Positions 1 to 9,189 of a stretch of DNA of 64,000 nt are shown piece by piece (positions within the stretch are counted from its first letter, which is position 1; each line of letters starts with the position of its first letter). The notes beneath the pieces are model-generated. The model ran no database searches and was not told the DNA's origin. It saw nothing but the letters and a program-made list of their open reading frames with translations. The stretch comes from an uncultured Pedosphaera sp. (lineage in GTDB: Bacteria > Verrucomicrobiota > Verrucomicrobiia > Limisphaerales > Pedosphaeraceae): positions 248,001-312,000 of the forward strand of contig CAIXFN010000014.1 in the NCBI GenBank assembly GCA_903918755.1. The letters run 5' to 3'. The translations under genes were made by a program, and so were the position numbers.

Positions 1-185
1 CGGCCGTCTTCGCCAAGCAGCAGTTTGAGACCCATCAAATCAAGGAGGTCTTTCATGGCGGGGAGGGCAAGGCGGACATGGAAGCGGCGGCTGCGAAGAC
101 GGAGGCGGAGCGCGCGCCCCTCGCCGCGGCGATCAAAGCCGCCTTCGTGCCGGTGACGCATCACCTCAAAATTACCGCGGAATAG
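1..185 (+). CDS. C-terminal end of an unidentified protein (5' truncated)
   Basis: An open frame runs from the left edge of the window (first full codon at base 3) to a TAG at 183-185, giving the last 60 residues of a protein. The tail is rich in Ala, Lys and Glu and contains no motif I recognise. The gene continues outside the window, so neither its length nor its function can be judged. It is followed by a hairpin (207-237) and then the feo promoter, so it is probably a separate transcription unit. Confidence 0.5.
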   Translation, partial: AVFAKQQFETHQIKEVFHGGEGKADMEAAAAKTEAERAPLAAAIKAAFVPVTHHLKITAE

Positions 186-206
186 TGGGACTCAGGGGCC
201 GCCCGC

Positions 207-237
207 CCGTCGGATTATCGGAAAACCGCCCCGACGG
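207..237 (+). terminator. Possible terminator hairpin before feoA
   Basis: CCGTCGG (207-213) pairs with CCGACGG (231-237). The loop holds a smaller CGG-AAAA-CCG hairpin. There is no T-run after it, so it is not a standard intrinsic terminator. It sits between the end of the upstream gene and the feo promoter. Confidence 0.3.
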
Positions 238-251
238 TGCCGAAATGCTTC

Positions 252-280
252 TTGCAACTAAGTCTCAACTGGCCTAGTTT
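252..280 (+). promoter_or_regulatory. Sigma-70-type promoter for the feo operon
   Basis: TTGCAA (252-257), a 17-base spacer and TAGTTT (275-280). The -10 box ends only 8 bases before the GTG start of the first feoA gene at 289, so the predicted transcript has almost no leader. No Fur box was recognised. Confidence 0.45.
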
Positions 281-288
281 TCGTACGA

Positions 289-573
289 GTGAACGTAGCG
301 AAAAAAACGACCATCGTCCGGCAGGGAGCCTGCGGCCAGCCGGCCCTCTGCCGCCTGAGCCAGGTGCGGGCCGGAACGGTGGTTTGCATCAAGCAGCTTT
401 CGGCCTCCCAGGCCATCATGGATCGCCTGCGCGAGATGGGGTTCTGTGAAGAGCAGAAAATCCGCCTGTTGAGCCGCGATGGTAATTTGATTTGCCAGGT
501 TTGCGAAGCCCGGCTGGGGATTAGTGCCGAACTCGGGGAGTCCATTTTGGTGGAAGCCGTTGCCCACCACTGA
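289..573 (+). CDS. feoA: FeoA-domain protein (first copy)
   Basis: A 94-residue protein with a small SH3-like FeoA domain: the block around GTVVCIKQL, the MDRLREMGF segment and the closing GISAELGESILVE fit FeoA. FeoA proteins are cytoplasmic partners of the ferrous iron permease FeoB. The start is GTG; no Shine-Dalgarno sequence precedes it because the predicted transcription start is almost at the codon. A second FeoA gene and feoB follow directly, so this is a feoA-feoA-feoB operon. The role is firm from context. Why two separate FeoA proteins are made is not clear from sequence. Confidence 0.85.
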   Translation: MNVAKKTTIVRQGACGQPALCRLSQVRAGTVVCIKQLSASQAIMDRLREMGFCEEQKIRLLSRDGNLICQVCEARLGISAELGESILVEAVAHH

Positions 574-586
574 TTTCCAACGCACC

Positions 587-829
587 ATGCCTGGCACCAC
601 CCAACCCCTGACCTCGCTCACTTTGGGCGCCGCCGCCACGGTCACGGAGATCAAGCTCCCGCCGGCCAGTCGGCCGCGATTGATGGAGATGGGGCTGCTG
701 GTGGGCACAAAGGTGGAATTGGTGCGCTTCGCCCCGCTGGGTGATCCCGTGGAGATCAAAGTGCGCGGCTATAATCTGACCCTGCGGAAGCACGAAGCGG
801 AACAAATATGGGTGCGCCCGGTGGAGTAG
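587..829 (+). CDS. feoA: FeoA-domain protein (second copy)
   Basis: An 80-residue FeoA-domain protein from the ATG at 587; an in-frame ATG at 524 would add 21 residues inside the preceding gene and is less likely. The RPRLMEMGLLVG block and the KVRGYNLTLRKHEAE end are the classic FeoA pattern, with the usual closing segment that leads into the C-terminal strand. Its last 22 bases overlap the start of feoB (808), which suggests translational coupling. It likely binds FeoB and modulates Fe(II) uptake. It is a closer match to typical FeoA than the upstream copy. Confidence 0.85.
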   Translation: MPGTTQPLTSLTLGAAATVTEIKLPPASRPRLMEMGLLVGTKVELVRFAPLGDPVEIKVRGYNLTLRKHEAEQIWVRPVE

Positions 830-3093
830 TGGCCGAAGGCGGTCCGCAATCCGCCCCCACCGGTTCCGTGTACGTGGTCCTGACCGGCAATCCCAATTGC
901 GGCAAGACGACGCTGTTCAATTCCCTCACGGGTCTTCGGGCGAAGGTGGGCAATTACGCCGGGGTGACGGTGGAGCGGAAGGAAGGCCGGCTGCTCAATG
1001 CCCCCGCCAGTGCCGGGATCAAAATCCTCGATCTTCCGGGCACCTACAGCCTCAGTCCCCAATCGCTCGACGAACAGATTTCCCGGGACGTGCTGCTGAA
1101 CCGCCTGCCCGAATTGCCCGCCCCCAAGCTGGTGGTCGTGGTGGTGGACGCCTCGAATCTCCAGCGCAATCTTTACTACGCCACGCAGGTCATCGAGTTG
1201 GGCTACCCCACCTTGGTGGCGTTGAATATGGTGGATGTGGCGGAAGCCAACGGCCATCACATTGATACCGAAGGCCTTGGTCTGGCCCTGGGGGTTCCGG
1301 TCCTGCCGCTCATCGCGAGTCGCGGGGAAGGGGTGGCGAGCCTGCGTGAGGTAATCATCACCGAGACGACCGCAGCGGAAGGCCGACCGGCGACGCCGCG
1401 CCAATTCTGCCGGTTACCCGCACAACTCACGCAGGAAGCCGCCATCCTGGCGGGCTTGCTCGCGGAGACTTTCCGGGAACGGCGGACCCAGGCGCAGGCC
1501 GAGGCGTTGTTGATCCTGAGTAATGAAAATGCCGTGGCCTCCAGCGGCGCCCATTATCCACCGTCCATTCAAGGCGCGGTGACCGCGGCCCGCGCCCGAT
1601 TGGATGCCGCCGGCATCGATTGGCGCACCGTGCCAATTGAATCCCGCTATACCAGCGTGATGGAGATCCAGGAGGCGGTGGCCACCACCACCGACCACCT
1701 GCGCGAGACTTTCAGCGACAAACTGGATCGCGTTTTGACCCACAAGGTCTGGGGCACCGTGATTTTCGTGGCCATCATGGGCCTGATGTTCCAGAGCATC
1801 TTCAGCTTCGCCCAACTGCCCATGGATGGGATCAAAGGCTTCGTGGGCTGGCTCGGAGAACACGTGGCTCACCTGCTGCCGCCCGGGGAGTTGAACAGCC
1901 TGCTCGTCCACGGCGTGGTGGCCGGGGTGGGGGCGGTGGTGCAGTTTCTCCCGCAAATCCTGCTGCTTTTCTTTTTCATCGGCCTTTTGGAGGACACCGG
2001 TTACATGGCGCGCGCGGCCTTTTTGATGGACCGTTTGATGAGCAAGGTGGGGCTGCATGGCAAGAGTTTCATTCCCATGCTGAGTTCCTTCGCCTGCGCG
2101 ATTCCCGGCATCATGGCGACGCGAACCATCGAGAGTCCCAAAGACCGGCTCGTCACCATCCTGGTCGCGCCGCTGATGAGTTGCTCCGCGCGCCTGCCGG
2201 TGTATGCAGTGCTGATCGGGGCTTGCATTCCCCATCGCCGGCTCCTGGGATTTCTGGGTCTGGATACGCTCACGATGCTGGCAATGTACCTGCTGGGAAT
2301 CGTGGTGGCGCTGCTCATGGCCTGGCTGTTCAAGCGCACCCTCTTGAAGGGTGAGCCCCCAATGTTGATCATGGAGTTGCCGCCCTATAAGCGCCCGTTG
2401 TTCCGCATCGTGCTGCGGCACATGTGGGACCGCTCCCGGCTGTTTCTCCGCCGCGCGGGCACCGTGATCATGGGCATCAATATCCTGCTCTGGTTTCTGG
2501 CCACCTACCCCCACAGCGCTGGAAATGAACAACGCTTTGCTGCGGAAAAGGCCGCGTTACTGGCGGCGGTGCCCGCGTCCGGGAGTGTGGAAACGACCAC
2601 GAATGCGGCGGGTTCGGTCGCGCTCCAGTTGGCCGTCCTCGAGAAGGAGCAGAGCGGCTTGCGCCTCCGTAACAGTTTTGCGGGCCGGTTGGGACGCCTG
2701 ATTGAGCCCGTCATTGCTCCGTTGGGATTTGATTGGAAAATGGGCATTGGCATTGTTTCCTCCTTCGCGGCCCGGGAGGTGTTCGTCAGCACCATGGCCA
2801 CCGTTTATAATCTCGGCGAGGCGGAGGATTCCGAGACCGTCCGCCCCAAACTGGAGGTTATTCTGGCGCAGCAAACCCGTCCGGACGGCACCCCGATTTA
2901 CACCGCGCTGACCGGTATCACTCTGATGGTGTTCTATGTTTTTGCCCTCCAATGTGTGAGCACGGTGGCGGTGGTGCGCCGCGAAACCAATTCCTGGAAA
3001 TGGCCGCTGTTCCAGTGGTTTTACATGGGCGCCCTCGCCTGGGGTTTGGCCTTCCTGACGTATCAGGGTGGCCGGTTGCTGGGCTGGCATTGA
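808..3093 (+). CDS. feoB: Ferrous iron transport protein B (FeoB)
   Basis: A 761-residue inner-membrane Fe(II) transporter with an N-terminal G domain. Motifs seen: G1 GNPNCGKT (27-34), switch Thr54, G3 DLPG (75-78) and G4 NMVD (140-143). A cytosolic helical spacer follows, then about eight hydrophobic segments from residue 310. The membrane part has the two FeoB gate-like repeats, including FACAIPGIMATRT and MSCSARLPVYAVL, with cysteines in both. The first 20 residues are a short extension before the G domain. The gene overlaps the second feoA by 22 bases and ends 28 bases before a convergent gene. Length and motifs are normal for the family. Confidence 0.97.
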   Translation: MGAPGGVVAEGGPQSAPTGSVYVVLTGNPNCGKTTLFNSLTGLRAKVGNYAGVTVERKEGRLLNAPASAGIKILDLPGTYSLSPQSLDEQISRDVLLNRLPELPAPKLVVVVVDASNLQRNLYYATQVIELGYPTLVALNMVDVAEANGHHIDTEGLGLALGVPVLPLIASRGEGVASLREVIITETTAAEGRPATPRQFCRLPAQLTQEAAILAGLLAETFRERRTQAQAEALLILSNENAVASSGAHYPPSIQGAVTAARARLDAAGIDWRTVPIESRYTSVMEIQEAVATTTDHLRETFSDKLDRVLTHKVWGTVIFVAIMGLMFQSIFSFAQLPMDGIKGFVGWLGEHVAHLLPPGELNSLLVHGVVAGVGAVVQFLPQILLLFFFIGLLEDTGYMARAAFLMDRLMSKVGLHGKSFIPMLSSFACAIPGIMATRTIESPKDRLVTILVAPLMSCSARLPVYAVLIGACIPHRRLLGFLGLDTLTMLAMYLLGIVVALLMAWLFKRTLLKGEPPMLIMELPPYKRPLFRIVLRHMWDRSRLFLRRAGTVIMGINILLWFLATYPHSAGNEQRFAAEKAALLAAVPASGSVETTTNAAGSVALQLAVLEKEQSGLRLRNSFAGRLGRLIEPVIAPLGFDWKMGIGIVSSFAAREVFVSTMATVYNLGEAEDSETVRPKLEVILAQQTRPDGTPIYTALTGITLMVFYVFALQCVSTVAVVRRETNSWKWPLFQWFYMGALAWGLAFLTYQGGRLLGWH

Positions 3094-3121
3094 ATTGATC
3101 CCGGCCCATTCCCACTGGCAG

Positions 3122-5851
3122 TCACTGGAGGCTTTTCAGATAAAGGACCAGCGCTTCGATTTGGTCATCAGTAATCACGCCTTGATAACTGGGCATGCCG
3201 GCGTCGGATTTGTCAAAACCGCGCACTATTTTGGCCTGCGGTTCCCGGATGGATTCGCGCAAGTAAGCTTCATCGGCCACCACTTGCCGGCCGTCTTTCA
3301 GCGGTACCTTGCTCCCTGAAAGACCTTTCCACGTGGGACCCACCTTACCGGCCAGGGTGCCATCGGTGGAATGGCACGCGAAACAACCCAGCAGGTTGGC
3401 CAGGCGCCGGCCTTCATCGACAGTGACCGGGGTGGCCGCAATAGTGGTCGTGGACCGGCGGGGCGTCAGGTCGATGGTCAAAGGCGGAAAACCTTCCGCC
3501 GTGGGATTGAATTGGGAAAGTTCATGGACGGTGAGGTAGGCATCCTGCTCGAGGCGGTTGCCATTCTGCGCAGTCACCGCCCAACCGACGCGCATTTGCA
3601 TCACGGTATGCATGTCCGGCAGCCCAAGAAAGACGGCGCGACCATCCGCGGAAAGGTAGGCGCTGGTCGGGAGCATGGTCTCCTGGCCCGGATGGCCATC
3701 CCGCAGCAAGTGGGGGGAACCATAGGCCGCCGAGCGGCGATAATTCCATCGTTCCACGGAGTAATTGACGGGATTGGTGGCCACTGCGGGCGCCAGCGGT
3801 TCATCGAATTTAAGCAGAATTCCCTGCGCAAATGGGGCCACGACGCGTGGCAATGGGGACGGACTCCCCGTATAACGCACGCGGGCCAGGCCGCTGATCT
3901 GGGGGGCTACGGTGCCCCAGATTTGAAATCCGGTCAGGTAGAGTTGGCCATCCACTGGATTGACCGCACCATTCAAAGGGGCGAACGGCAGATCCGTGGT
4001 GAGGCTGACGACCGCGGCTTGCGGGTGCGGGGAGCGTTCGTTGAGCAGCACGAGGAAGAGCTCGGGGCGGAAATAACCGATCGCCAGGCAGGCACCGTTT
4101 AGTGGTCCCATGCGGGCGTTGTTGAGCCAGACCTGGCTGGCGGCCGACGCATTGATGGTATGCGGAATCCAGGTCAGAGGTTCCGCAATGGGGGCGGGGT
4201 ATTGCTCTTTGGGCATGCGGCTGGAGAGGAAACCGTAGAATTGCCCATCGCGAATGATGTGGATCGGGGTGGCGGGGACATAATTGCCCTCCTGATCGCT
4301 GGCGGTCACCATGCCGGTGACCGGATCAACCCCAATAAACGGTTGGCGCAGTCCCCAACCCAGCACTTGAACCGACTGGCCATTCGCCGCGACCCGGAGG
4401 ATGGTGCCATTATGCCGGCCGGTGGTGGCGGACTGTTGGCCACCTTTGGCCAGGACGAATGACCCATCGGGAGCCACGCGCAGGCCGCTGGCAAATTCCC
4501 GCGTTTCCGCGGTTTGGGCAAAGGCGTCGGAGAAAAGCTCGTGAACCTCGGCTTCTCCGGTTTGACCCGGATGGGGTAAGCGCCACAGGCCATTACGGTC
4601 GAAAACAAACAAATCACCTCCGCGGGTGGCGATGCCCAATGGTTCATGGAAGCCCGAGGTGAACCTCCGCCAGGTCACCGCCGACAGATCTCCCACCAGT
4701 CCGGAAACCAGCCAAACATCACCATCAAATGTGACCAGCGCGGCGCGGCCATCCGGGAGAAAGGCGATATCCGCCAGCCGGATGTTTCGCCGCCAGGGAT
4801 TGGCCAGGGGCAGGGATAAATTGTCCACGACAAAGGCTCCCAGATTGGTTGAGAGCGTGCCTCGGGTGGTGACGGTCTGAGGCCAACGCGCGGCTGGGGC
4901 AGGGGAAGGGATAGGTTTTAGCCTGGGTTGATGGCCGGCGGTTTGGCCACCAATGGTCACCGTGAACGCGATGGCGTTCGGCGAAGCCCGGATTTGGGCA
5001 ACCGTCAGGCCGGTTGCGTCGGTCCGAAGTTCGATGGCGGCTTGGTTGGATCGCGAATCGGCCGCCACGGTGATGGCTAGTGGATTGCCAGCACCCGGGG
5101 GGCGTTGGCCAAGGACCAGCGTCAACGGTTGGGGCCGGGGTGCCATTTTGAAGCTCCGGCTCACCAGGAGTTGGCCGTTCTGGCGGGAGGCGGTCATTTG
5201 TTCCTGGACCAAAACTCCCGCGACCTCATATTCCAGCACGGCTCCGGACATGGCGGGCCTGATGGAGCGGAACCTCCCGTTTTTTGGGTCCAAGGGTCCC
5301 CGGCCGACCTCGCTGGGGTCTGGAGTGGGCGGGCGCGGGTCCTCCAGAACCGCGTTTGTCCCGGTTTGCCAACCCGGATAAATCCCGTTCGCCAGCCAGG
5401 GAGTTCCGGAGATCCGGGGCAGTTTTTCCTGGCCTTCAGGGGCCTTTGCTCCGGGATCATGATAAGAGATCTGCGCCATTGAAACGGGAGTAATTCCCGG
5501 TCCTGACCAGATCATCGCCACACGGAGGAGGTCCGTATCGAAGCACGCCCAGCAATCCTGGCCCAGGTTCAATATGAGGCCGCGTGGCGTCAGGTTATGA
5601 GCGGGCCAGCCCGGACCCGTATTGCGGGCATCCAGAACGGAAGAGAAAAAAGGGAAATCGGTTTCGACAAAATCCGCCCAGCGGGGTGGATCCGGCGGTG
5701 GGGGGCCGGAGTCAGCAACTTGCCCCTGCGCCGCCAGCAGTTCGGGAAACGCGGCCAACCACAGCCAGGTGCAAGCGATGGCCCATGGCTTCGCAACGAT
5801 CCCGCGAATGGGGTGGCGATGATTCATCAGTTGATCAACGCATCCTGTCAT
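3122..5851 (-). CDS. Large secreted protein with C-terminal cytochrome c domain (DUF6797-like)
   Basis: A 909-residue protein. The start may be at 5851 or at the ATG at 5827, which gives a more compact signal peptide (hydrophobic stretch ending in LLAAQG). The N-terminal third has the PFFSSVLDARNTG and CWACFDTDLLRVA blocks that I associate with the PVC-specific DUF6797 domain. The middle looks like a beta-propeller (repeated VAPDG / FDRNGLWRL patterns of a sorbosone-dehydrogenase-like sensor). The C-terminus is a single-haem cytochrome c: C823-F-A-C826-H, with a candidate axial Met near 886 (AGMPSYQG). Such proteins are thought to oxidise sugars or polymers in the periplasm; the substrate is unknown. 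It is divergent from the thioredoxin-like gene, with 85 bases between them. Confidence 0.8.
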   Translation of the reverse strand: MTGCVDQLMNHRHPIRGIVAKPWAIACTWLWLAAFPELLAAQGQVADSGPPPPDPPRWADFVETDFPFFSSVLDARNTGPGWPAHNLTPRGLILNLGQDCWACFDTDLLRVAMIWSGPGITPVSMAQISYHDPGAKAPEGQEKLPRISGTPWLANGIYPGWQTGTNAVLEDPRPPTPDPSEVGRGPLDPKNGRFRSIRPAMSGAVLEYEVAGVLVQEQMTASRQNGQLLVSRSFKMAPRPQPLTLVLGQRPPGAGNPLAITVAADSRSNQAAIELRTDATGLTVAQIRASPNAIAFTVTIGGQTAGHQPRLKPIPSPAPAARWPQTVTTRGTLSTNLGAFVVDNLSLPLANPWRRNIRLADIAFLPDGRAALVTFDGDVWLVSGLVGDLSAVTWRRFTSGFHEPLGIATRGGDLFVFDRNGLWRLPHPGQTGEAEVHELFSDAFAQTAETREFASGLRVAPDGSFVLAKGGQQSATTGRHNGTILRVAANGQSVQVLGWGLRQPFIGVDPVTGMVTASDQEGNYVPATPIHIIRDGQFYGFLSSRMPKEQYPAPIAEPLTWIPHTINASAASQVWLNNARMGPLNGACLAIGYFRPELFLVLLNERSPHPQAAVVSLTTDLPFAPLNGAVNPVDGQLYLTGFQIWGTVAPQISGLARVRYTGSPSPLPRVVAPFAQGILLKFDEPLAPAVATNPVNYSVERWNYRRSAAYGSPHLLRDGHPGQETMLPTSAYLSADGRAVFLGLPDMHTVMQMRVGWAVTAQNGNRLEQDAYLTVHELSQFNPTAEGFPPLTIDLTPRRSTTTIAATPVTVDEGRRLANLLGCFACHSTDGTLAGKVGPTWKGLSGSKVPLKDGRQVVADEAYLRESIREPQAKIVRGFDKSDAGMPSYQGVITDDQIEALVLYLKSLQ

Positions 5852-5936
5852 CGGCGCAGTCGCAGGGCAAGTTGGATTGGGCGAACCGGGATTCGATTTT
5901 GGTGGCGGGCAGGGGCGATTGTGCTACTTTGCGAGC

Positions 5937-6440
5937 ATGACGAAATCAACTTTGCTCAACCGGGTTTTGTTGCTACTGGGGGTGGGTTTACTCGCGCTGG
6001 TGGTCAGTCCCGACAACTGCCCGGCCGATGATGCGAAGGGCACCCGGCCGGCCATTTATGACCCCGCCATGGACGGCGAAAAGCAGGTCGTTGCCGCACT
6101 GGCTCAGGCGAAAAAGGAGGGCAAGCGGGTCCTGATCCAATTCGGCGCGAATTGGTGCATCTGGTGCCACCGCCTCCACGGTTTATTCAAAAGCGATGAA
6201 ACCGTCGCGGCCGAGTTAAAGCGCGATTACGTCCTGATTTTGGTGGATGTGGACAAAACGCACAACCACGCCATGGTGGAAAAGTATAATGCCGAGAAAC
6301 TGGGACTGCCTTCCTTGGTGGTGCTGGACGCGGACGGCAAGCATGTGAAGACCCAGAACACCGACGCGCTGGAGGAGGGGGATCACCACAGCCCGGTCAA
6401 AGTCATGGCGTTTCTCAAGGAATTCGCCCCGAAACGGTGA
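5937..6440 (+). CDS. Secreted or membrane-anchored thioredoxin-like protein
   Basis: A 167-residue protein from the ATG at 5937; the reading frame is open another 60 bases upstream but those residues do not look like protein. A hydrophobic signal segment (residues 8-23) is followed by a thioredoxin fold with redox motif C74-I-W-C77 in NWCIWCHRLH. This is the thioredoxin_7 style, in which the motif sits after a FGANW strand. The cis-Pro region is GLPSLVVLD. It probably handles disulfides or cytochrome maturation in the periplasm; its neighbour is a haem protein on the other strand. Its stop overlaps the start of the HAD gene by 4 bases. Confidence 0.8.
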   Translation: MTKSTLLNRVLLLLGVGLLALVVSPDNCPADDAKGTRPAIYDPAMDGEKQVVAALAQAKKEGKRVLIQFGANWCIWCHRLHGLFKSDETVAAELKRDYVLILVDVDKTHNHAMVEKYNAEKLGLPSLVVLDADGKHVKTQNTDALEEGDHHSPVKVMAFLKEFAPKR

Positions 6441-7183
6441 GTGGCGGTGATTTTGGGCTGTTGGACGGCAAAATTGCCCCGCTGCGCTTAGATCCCGCGC
6501 GATACCAGTTGGTCTCCTTTGATTGTTACGGGACTTTGATTGATTGGGAGGCGGGGATTTTGGGGGCCTGGCAGCCGATTTTGCGGGGGCACGGATGCGA
6601 CTGGGAGGAGCGGGAAATTCTGGCGCAGTATGCCGCCTTGGAGTCGGCGATCCAGCGCGAGCCCTACCGGATTTATCGCGAGGTTCTGCGGGAGGTCACG
6701 CGCCGTCTGGCCGCGTTGGTGGGTTTTGTCCCCACGCCGGAGGAACTGGATTGTCTCCCGGATTCGCTGCCGCAATGGCGGCCGTTTTCGGATACCGTCA
6801 TGGCGCTTCAGAAACTGCGGTACCGTTATCCCCTCGCCATTTTATCGAACATCGATGATGACCTGTTCTCCGGTACCGCGAAGCAGCTCGGGGTGGAGTT
6901 TGATTTTGTCCTCACCGCGCAGCAACTGGGATCCTACAAGCCGGCGGCGCGGAATTTCGCGGCGTTGATCCGCCGGGCGGGGATTGCGCCAGCCAACATT
7001 CTGCATGTGGCGGAAAGCCGGTTCCATGACATCACCCCGGCCCGGGCGCTGGGGCTGACGACGGTCTGGGTGCCGCGGCAGAACCAAGCCACCATCAGTC
7101 TTTCGCCGGTTTCCGCGAGCGAGGTCCCGCCGGATTTCGCGATGCCCGATTTGGCGTCTTTGGTCGCCGGGCTGGGGCTTTGA
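6437..7183 (+). CDS. HAD-superfamily hydrolase, haloacid dehalogenase type II-like
   Basis: A 248-residue HAD hydrolase. The nucleophile motif is FDCYGTLIDWE with Asp29. Tyr at the +2 position is typical of the L-2-haloacid dehalogenase type rather than of phosphatases. Motif II is LSNIDDD and the catalytic Lys lies in SYKPAARNF. The conserved later acidic block is HVAESRFHDITPA. The GTG start overlaps the previous stop (GTGA), so the two genes are probably translated together. Its last 89 bases overlap the end of mutY on the opposite strand. The true substrate cannot be told from sequence. Confidence 0.85.
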   Translation: MSGGDFGLLDGKIAPLRLDPARYQLVSFDCYGTLIDWEAGILGAWQPILRGHGCDWEEREILAQYAALESAIQREPYRIYREVLREVTRRLAALVGFVPTPEELDCLPDSLPQWRPFSDTVMALQKLRYRYPLAILSNIDDDLFSGTAKQLGVEFDFVLTAQQLGSYKPAARNFAALIRRAGIAPANILHVAESRFHDITPARALGLTTVWVPRQNQATISLSPVSASEVPPDFAMPDLASLVAGLGL

Positions 7184-8291
7184 GTTTGGCCTGACAAAGG
7201 GCCGCATAAATCTTTCGATGCGCACCGGGAAAGGGGAGTTCGTCCAACTCGGCAAGGTTGTGCCATTCGCCGGCGAAACCGGGTGGGGCAGGGGAAGTCA
7301 AATTGATTTGGTAGGCCTCCAGCGTCATCCGGAACCGGGTGATGGAGTGTTTGATCGTGCAGAGCCGTTGGGCGGCGGGCAAATCCACGCCAAAAACCGC
7401 TCGTGTCGCGGCGGCGGAGGTCGGAGGGCGGCTGGTAATGACAAACTCGGCATTGGGAAACTCCCAGAGTTGGGCATTCACCACGTCTGCCGGGCGTTGC
7501 CGAACCAAATAACGCCCCTGGTGCTCAAGCGCAAAGGCCACAAAATGCCGGGCGGTCACCTGAGCGCGGGCGGGCAGATTGGGTAATTCCGCCACCCGGT
7601 CCTCCCGTCGGGCCACGCAATCCTCACGCACAGGACAAACGCCGCACTGCGGTTGTTTGGGAGTGCAAACCAGGGCGCCCAATTCCATGAGCGATTGGTT
7701 AAAACTGGAGGCGGCGCGCGGGGCGATCTCCAGTGAGGTACGGGCGGCCGCGGTCACCAGTTCGGTCGCCAGTCCCCACAGTCGGTCATTCGCGGCGCGG
7801 TCGCGGGGATTTTCACCAATGCCAAACTGTCGGGTCAGCACCCGAATCACGTTGCCGTCCAAAATGGGGCGGGGTTCATTGAAGGCGATACTGGCGATTG
7901 CCCCGGCGGTGTAACGGCCGATCCCAGGAAGTTCCAGCATGGCCGCAAAGTCGTGGGGAAAGACACCCCGGTGGTCGCGCTGGATCAGAATGGCGGCTTT
8001 TTGCAGATTACGTACCCGCGAGTAATAGCCAAGCCCCTCCCAGAGTTTGTGCAGGGTTTCCGATTCCGCCTGGGCGAGGTGTTCGAGGGTGGGCAATTGA
8101 CGCATCCAACGCACCCAGTAAGGGATCACCGTCTTGACCTGGGTTTGTTGCAGCATAATCTCTGACACCCAGACCGCGTACGGGTCCGCGGTTCTGCGCC
8201 AGGGCAGATCCCGGGCGTGAGCGGAAAACCACTCCAGCAGCGCTTTTGCGATGGTCGAGATCTTTTCGGCGGCTGTTTTTGATTGTTTCAC
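7095..8291 (-). CDS. mutY: A/G-specific adenine glycosylase MutY
   Basis: A 398-residue DNA repair enzyme that removes adenine mispaired with 8-oxoguanine. The catalytic Glu44 lies in SEIMLQQTQV, and the helix-hairpin-helix LPGIGRYTAGAIASIAF is followed by the catalytic Asp in PILDGNVIRV. The 4Fe-4S ligands follow the C-X6-C-X2-C-X5-C pattern (CTPKQPQCGVCPVREDC). A NUDIX-like 8-oxoG recognition domain covers roughly 245-370. The last 30 or so residues are basic, Pro/Arg-rich and low in complexity. They are encoded in the stretch that overlaps the convergent HAD gene, so the tail may be read-through rather than functional. Otherwise family-typical. Confidence 0.96.
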   Translation of the reverse strand: MKQSKTAAEKISTIAKALLEWFSAHARDLPWRRTADPYAVWVSEIMLQQTQVKTVIPYWVRWMRQLPTLEHLAQAESETLHKLWEGLGYYSRVRNLQKAAILIQRDHRGVFPHDFAAMLELPGIGRYTAGAIASIAFNEPRPILDGNVIRVLTRQFGIGENPRDRAANDRLWGLATELVTAAARTSLEIAPRAASSFNQSLMELGALVCTPKQPQCGVCPVREDCVARREDRVAELPNLPARAQVTARHFVAFALEHQGRYLVRQRPADVVNAQLWEFPNAEFVITSRPPTSAAATRAVFGVDLPAAQRLCTIKHSITRFRMTLEAYQINLTSPAPPGFAGEWHNLAELDELPFPGAHRKIYAALCQAKLKAPARRPKTPNRASRNPAGPRSRKPAKD

Positions 8292-8478
8292 TCAAGAATT
8301 TGCCAAACCGGATTCATTGCAGGGGGATTAGGACGTGAAAACCAAAAAATAATCGCACGCCGAGCAATCGGATCAGGAAGCGATCGACTTTCGAGGAAGA
8401 CCTGAAAGCTGTTGTCTTTCGTATTCCTTCGGTTTTTGGAAATTCGAAATCCCGCAAGATGGGCGGCACGGTCATTCG

Positions 8479-9189
8479 TCAGTAATCCAGTTTCATCGGC
8501 AGCTGATGCTCCACTGAAAGCTGGGCATGGTGCAGAAAGTTTGCCAATCCAAATTGTGCCGATTCTTCAAATGGGTCTTCAGGTCCGGCGCCATCAAATT
8601 TCCATCTTGCCAACGTCTCAGCGTCCGCTCCGTAGGTCTCAGTGTTGAGTTGGCGCAACTGTTCGAGCAGAGTGACTGAGGAACCGAATTGAATCTCGCT
8701 ACCGGTGGGGTCAGCAGCGATAAAAGTAAACGGAAAAGAGCAAGGAAGCCACACCTCCACTCCGAAGATTTGGAAGAATCGGCAGCGAAATTCCTGAGCC
8801 GCCAAGCTTTGATATGCCGCATCCCTGTCAAAATGTGCTGTCGCCCGCTTTGGTCGGGGATACTCCGGCAAAGCAGTGTGTGCCGCGAGCAGGACGAGGC
8901 CTGCGTAACCCACCCAATCCGGTTTGTCCGTAAAATAATCCGCTTGTGCCCGTTCATCCCAAGAAAGTCCCCCTGGCAAGGCTGAGCCGAGGCCTGTCTC
9001 CAACGAATTTCGCCAAGCATCAACGGCCTGCGAAATCACCGCGGGGTCAATTATTTTGTCAGGTGGGTCAGGATTGCTGCGGATGACCTCGAATCCCATG
9101 CCTTGTTCGCGTGCTGCCCGTGCCACTACAGTTTCCCAATCGCCACTATAGTAACGTGTCAAAGAGCCTACATAAACATCCAGACCCAT
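8479..9189 (-). CDS. Hypothetical protein, MGLDVYVG family
   Basis: A 236-residue protein from the ATG at 9189. The frame stays open upstream for 59 codons but that stretch does not look like protein. It opens with MGLDVYVGSLTRYYSGDW, an N-terminus I have seen in scattered bacterial hypothetical proteins. I do not recognise a catalytic motif or a membrane segment. It is rich in aromatic residues and looks soluble. The gene and its flanks appear lower in GC than the neighbours and use more mixed codons. It stands alone between mutY and rnhC, with gaps of about 185 bases on each side. Function unknown. Confidence 0.65.
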   Translation of the reverse strand: MGLDVYVGSLTRYYSGDWETVVARAAREQGMGFEVIRSNPDPPDKIIDPAVISQAVDAWRNSLETGLGSALPGGLSWDERAQADYFTDKPDWVGYAGLVLLAAHTALPEYPRPKRATAHFDRDAAYQSLAAQEFRCRFFQIFGVEVWLPCSFPFTFIAADPTGSEIQFGSSVTLLEQLRQLNTETYGADAETLARWKFDGAGPEDPFEESAQFGLANFLHHAQLSVEHQLPMKLDY

